Positions 31,901-33,570 of a DNA stretch of 33,570 bases are shown in pieces. Origin of the DNA: Bacillota bacterium (GTDB lineage: Bacteria; Acidobacteriota; Terriglobia; Acidiferrales; UBA7541); assembly GCA_023511565.1 (NCBI GenBank), contig JAIMBE010000009.1, positions 1 to 33,570 on the forward strand. Direction: 5' to 3'. The notes beneath the pieces are model-generated. The model did not search any database. It was not told the origin of the DNA and saw nothing but the letters and a program-made list of their open reading frames with translations. The position numbers and the translations under genes were made by a program. Position 1 is the stretch's first letter, and every line of letters starts with the position of its first letter.

Positions 31901-32093
31901 TGTTCGGGTCGCCGGGAATTCCGGCCACAGCGATTGCCCGTCCGCCGCGAAAGGGGCCGATGCCGCGCCAGCGCAGTCCCTGCAGTGCCTTTTCGTCGAA
32001 TGTCTGTGCCCGGCCGGTCTCGGTGGCAAAAACCAGCGCCAGCAGACTCAGGATGACCGCCCAGCGGAATGGCCCGCGCCACGCTGTGCCCAT
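28932..32093 (-). CDS. Secreted sortilin/VPS10-like protein with BNR (Asp-box) repeats
   Basis: A 1053-residue exported protein. The ATG at 32093 has a strong Shine-Dalgarno (gggaggtgg), and a signal peptide ends near ETGRAQ. Residues 40-740 carry at least ten Asp-box motifs of the type VWKTTDGGNTW, LYKSTDGGTTW and LYRSDDGGETW, forming one or more beta-propellers. The last third is a beta/coil domain with a helical coiled region rich in Gln/Arg. Such glycosyl hydrolase-like propellers are common in acidobacteria and Bacteroidetes. No catalytic residue set is recognised. Divergent from a paralogous gene across 222 bases. Confidence 0.9.
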   Translation of the reverse strand: MGTAWRGPFRWAVILSLLALVFATETGRAQTFDEKALQGLRWRGIGPFRGGRAIAVAGIPGDPNTFYFGAVAGGVWKTTDGGNTWTPIFDRQPVASIGAIGVAPSDPNVIYVGTGEACIRGNISHGNGVYKSTDAGKTWQHVGLEDTRTIGALLVHPKNPDIAYVAALGHVYGPNPERGVFRTTDGGKTWEKVLYKDEKTGAIDLAFVPANPRILFAALWEAHRTPWSLSSGGPGSGLYKSTDGGTTWRRLEGNGLPRGILGRIGVSVSGADPNRVWALIEAEDGGLYRSDDGGETWQLVNNDRNFRQRAWYYTHVVADPQDRETVYVLNVGLHRSTDGGRTFTAIRTPHGDHHGLWIDPTHPQRMINANDGGANITYNGGQTWTRQDNQPTAQFYHVITDDQFPYYVYGAQQDNTTVAIASRSDRGGIDRSNWYPVGGCESGYIAPLPDGSRVYAGCYGGQITRWERKTGQAQQISAWPENPMGHGASALPHRFQWTAPILISPHDTNVLYHAAEVLFLSTDEGMSWTAISPDLTRNDRSKQGPSGGPITKDNTSVEYYNTIFTVAESPHERGTIWVGTDDGLVHITRDGGKTWQNITPRDLPEWSLISLLEVSPHDPATAYIAVDRHELDDYRPYIYKTNDYGKSWRKITNGIPEHTFVRAVREDPKRRGLLYAGTETGVYVSFDDGANWQSLQLNLPTAPIHDLVVKRDDLIVATHGRSFWILDDLTPLHQIQPGLVAKDFHLYTPRVAYRIRGGGFGGDSNAGENPPSGAILYYWLKSEPKGEIALEILDRSGKVIRRYTGRAGEAPREQGAPPSGGGRDPQLPVQAGMHRFVWDLRHQGGVRVPRAVHWGGDPDTGPLALPGRYQVRLTVDGQSQTVPLEVQLDPRVSTSLADLEKQFELRSKIQDAVNEAHTTVNQIRDLRRQLQALRQRTDTVGKPPSLLDAIGTLEKNMTAVEEELIQVRAVARQDPLNYPVKLNDKLLALASVVESADRAPTKPSYAVFDKLRGELDALLARWREIAARDVRAVNEAARQAGIEMISVARGSPE

Positions 32094-32266
32094 CGTTCCA
32101 CCTCCCGATGACATGTGCGCAAATCCTACTCGTGCTGAGACGAATGGGGAAGAGCTTTTTTGTCGCATCTGGACCTTCGGCTCCACGTCATCGGCCGGCC
32201 GCGGCTCGGCGCCGGACTCGGGTGCGAGGGCGAAGAATTTTTGCAGACTCCGTCCCGTGTCTTGGG

Positions 32267-32272
32267 TACAAT
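32267..32272 (+). promoter_or_regulatory. -10-like element of the rightward BNR-repeat gene
   Basis: TACAAT in the 222-base divergent gap, 43 bases before the GTG at 32316. A TTGCAG lies 20 bases upstream, longer than a standard spacer. No convincing promoter is seen for the leftward gene. Confidence 0.35.
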
Positions 32273-32315
32273 CGCCGGCCCACATGTGCCCATTGGGCTG
32301 CGAGGAGGTTTTCCC

Positions 32316-33570
32316 GTGGAGTTGGTTCGCACGATGCTTGTGCTCTGCCTGACGGCTCACCTGCTGGCCGCGCCGGTTCTGACGCCGGCGCAGATGCGGT
32401 CGGCGGCCAGCGCACCTGCCGAGGAGCGTTCCCGCGACCGCTTGTCGTCGGAGACTGTGGCCGGCCTGCGTTTCCGTTCCATCGGCCCGGCGCTGACTTC
32501 GGGCCGGATCATCGCCCTTGCGGTGAACCCCAGAAACCGCGCGCATTACTTTGTGGCTTCGGCTTCGGGCGGCGTATGGAAGACGGTGAATGCGGGCACC
32601 ACCTGGACTCCGGTCTTCGACAACGAAGGATCGTATTCGATCGGGGCGATAGCCATGGATCCGACCAATCCGAACGTGGTCTGGGTCGGCACGGGCGAAA
32701 ACAACAGTCAGCGCAGCGTCGGCTACGGCGACGGCCTCTACAAAACCGAAGACGGCGGCAGGAGCTGGAAAAAGGTCGGCCTGGAGCGGTCCGAACACAT
32801 CGCGAAAATTCTGATTCATCCACAGAAGACCAACATCGTCTATGTGGCCGCACAAGGACCGTTGTGGGGACCCGGCGGGGATCGCGGGCTGTACAAAACC
32901 ACCGACGGCGGCAAAAGCTGGACAAAGGTTCTCGACATCAGCGAAAACACCGGCGTGACCGATATCGCCATGGACCCGCGCGACCCGGAGGTGTTGTACG
33001 CGGCAGCCTGGCAACGTCGGCGTCACGTCTGGACGTTGATCAATGGCGGCCCGGAATCAGCGCTCTATAAAACGACCGATGGGGGTCAGAGCTGGATCCA
33101 GCTCCGGTCCGGGCTGCCGACGGTCGAGCTCGGGCGGATCGGCCTGGCCGTTTCGCCGGCGAATCCGGATATCGTCTACGCCACGATCGAGGCGGCCGAC
33201 GGACGTGGCGGGATATTTCGCTCGACCGACCGCGGCCTGACCTGGGAGCGGCGCAACCCGTTCGATCAGACCGCGCTGTATTACGGAAAAATCTTCGCCG
33301 ATCCGAAAGACCCCGACCGGATCTACGTGATGAACGTGCGCATCATGGTGTCGGACGACGGCGGACGCACGCTGCGCCCGATGACCGAGACTTCCAAACA
33401 CGTGGACAATCACTTCCTCTGGATCGATCCGGACAACACGGACTACTACCTGGTCGGCTGCGATGGAGGCCTCTATGAGAGCTTCGACCGCGGCGCCACC
33501 TGGCACTTCAAGGCGAATCTGCCGGTGACCCAGTTCTACACCGTGCATGCCGACAATTCAGAACCGTTCT
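32316..33570 (+). CDS. Second sortilin/VPS10-like BNR-repeat protein, 3' partial
   Basis: The frame opens at a GTG at 32316, preceded by gaggagg eight bases upstream, and has no stop to the window end, so at least 418 codons are present. The N-terminus (MLVLCLTAHLLAAPVLTP) is a probable signal peptide. Asp-box motifs follow, including VWKTVNAGTTW, LYKTEDGGRSW, LYKTTDGGKSW, LYKTTDGGQSW and IFRSTDRGLTW. It shares the opening GLRFRSIGP-type motif with the divergent gene (GLRWRGIGP), indicating paralogy. Function unknown. Confidence 0.88.
   Translation, partial: MELVRTMLVLCLTAHLLAAPVLTPAQMRSAASAPAEERSRDRLSSETVAGLRFRSIGPALTSGRIIALAVNPRNRAHYFVASASGGVWKTVNAGTTWTPVFDNEGSYSIGAIAMDPTNPNVVWVGTGENNSQRSVGYGDGLYKTEDGGRSWKKVGLERSEHIAKILIHPQKTNIVYVAAQGPLWGPGGDRGLYKTTDGGKSWTKVLDISENTGVTDIAMDPRDPEVLYAAAWQRRRHVWTLINGGPESALYKTTDGGQSWIQLRSGLPTVELGRIGLAVSPANPDIVYATIEAADGRGGIFRSTDRGLTWERRNPFDQTALYYGKIFADPKDPDRIYVMNVRIMVSDDGGRTLRPMTETSKHVDNHFLWIDPDNTDYYLVGCDGGLYESFDRGATWHFKANLPVTQFYTVHADNSEPF

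Noticed and set aside
32094..33026. N-terminal extension of the leftward BNR protein to 1364 residues
   Set aside because: The extension is antisense to the rightward BNR gene; a strong ribosome binding site and signal peptide mark the start at 32093.
32069..33070. 333-residue + strand open frame
   Set aside because: It is in a different frame from the BNR gene that starts at 32316; the other frame has repeated Asp-box motifs and no stop to the window end.
1..33570. CRISPR array, tRNA or insertion sequence
   Set aside because: No regularly spaced repeats, cloverleaf or transposase was recognised.

Overview
The window is high-GC bacterial DNA with dense coding on both strands. The gene content points to a Gram-negative-type soil or thermophilic bacterium, most plausibly an acidobacterium: secreted sortilin/BNR-repeat proteins, BACON-domain secreted proteins, a form II CoxL cassette, an AmrS radical-SAM enzyme and DXP-independent vitamin B6 synthesis. 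No rRNA or other phylogenetic marker is present, so this is an inference.

Positions 1 to about 9,100 look like the right end of an integrated phage or phage-like element. A lysis block on the + strand (partial XhlA-like protein, holin-like protein, secreted transglycosylase) is followed by visibly AT-richer genes on the - strand that resemble cargo: an XRE regulator, a secreted lipase-like hydrolase with a BACON domain, a seven-bladed propeller lipoprotein and a glycine-zipper protein. A divergent control region carries a perfect 10-bp inverted repeat and a small protein with two ribbon-helix-helix-like units. A large serine recombinase lies at the edge. Its reading frame has no stop of its own and runs 182 bases into the next gene, so the attachment junction probably lies inside its 3' end, near 9,030-9,120.

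Positions 9,121 to 15,580 are core metabolism and regulation on the + strand: a benzoate-CoA ligase family enzyme; a run of MocR-type regulator (likely PdxR), hotdog thioesterase, pdxS, pdxT and an LMW-phosphatase/ArsC-like protein; then a DtxR/MntR-family regulator. Positions 15,727 to 20,278 hold a molybdenum hydroxylase operon (2Fe-2S subunit, form II molybdopterin subunit, FAD subunit, CoxG, small Arg-rich protein), followed by AmrS.

Positions 21,641 to 25,253 form a - strand group: a 110-aa hypothetical protein, a membrane/pseudopeptidase/GH113 fusion, and a CPBP-like membrane protein lacking most catalytic residues. Overlapping divergent promoters separate it from a tandem-ACT protein and a CAP-domain secreted protein on the + strand. 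The rest holds a KimA-type potassium transporter with a small overlapping partner gene, and two divergent sortilin-like BNR-repeat exoproteins, the second cut by the window end. There are no tRNA, rRNA, CRISPR or insertion-sequence features I could support, and no stretch above 300 bases without a gene.
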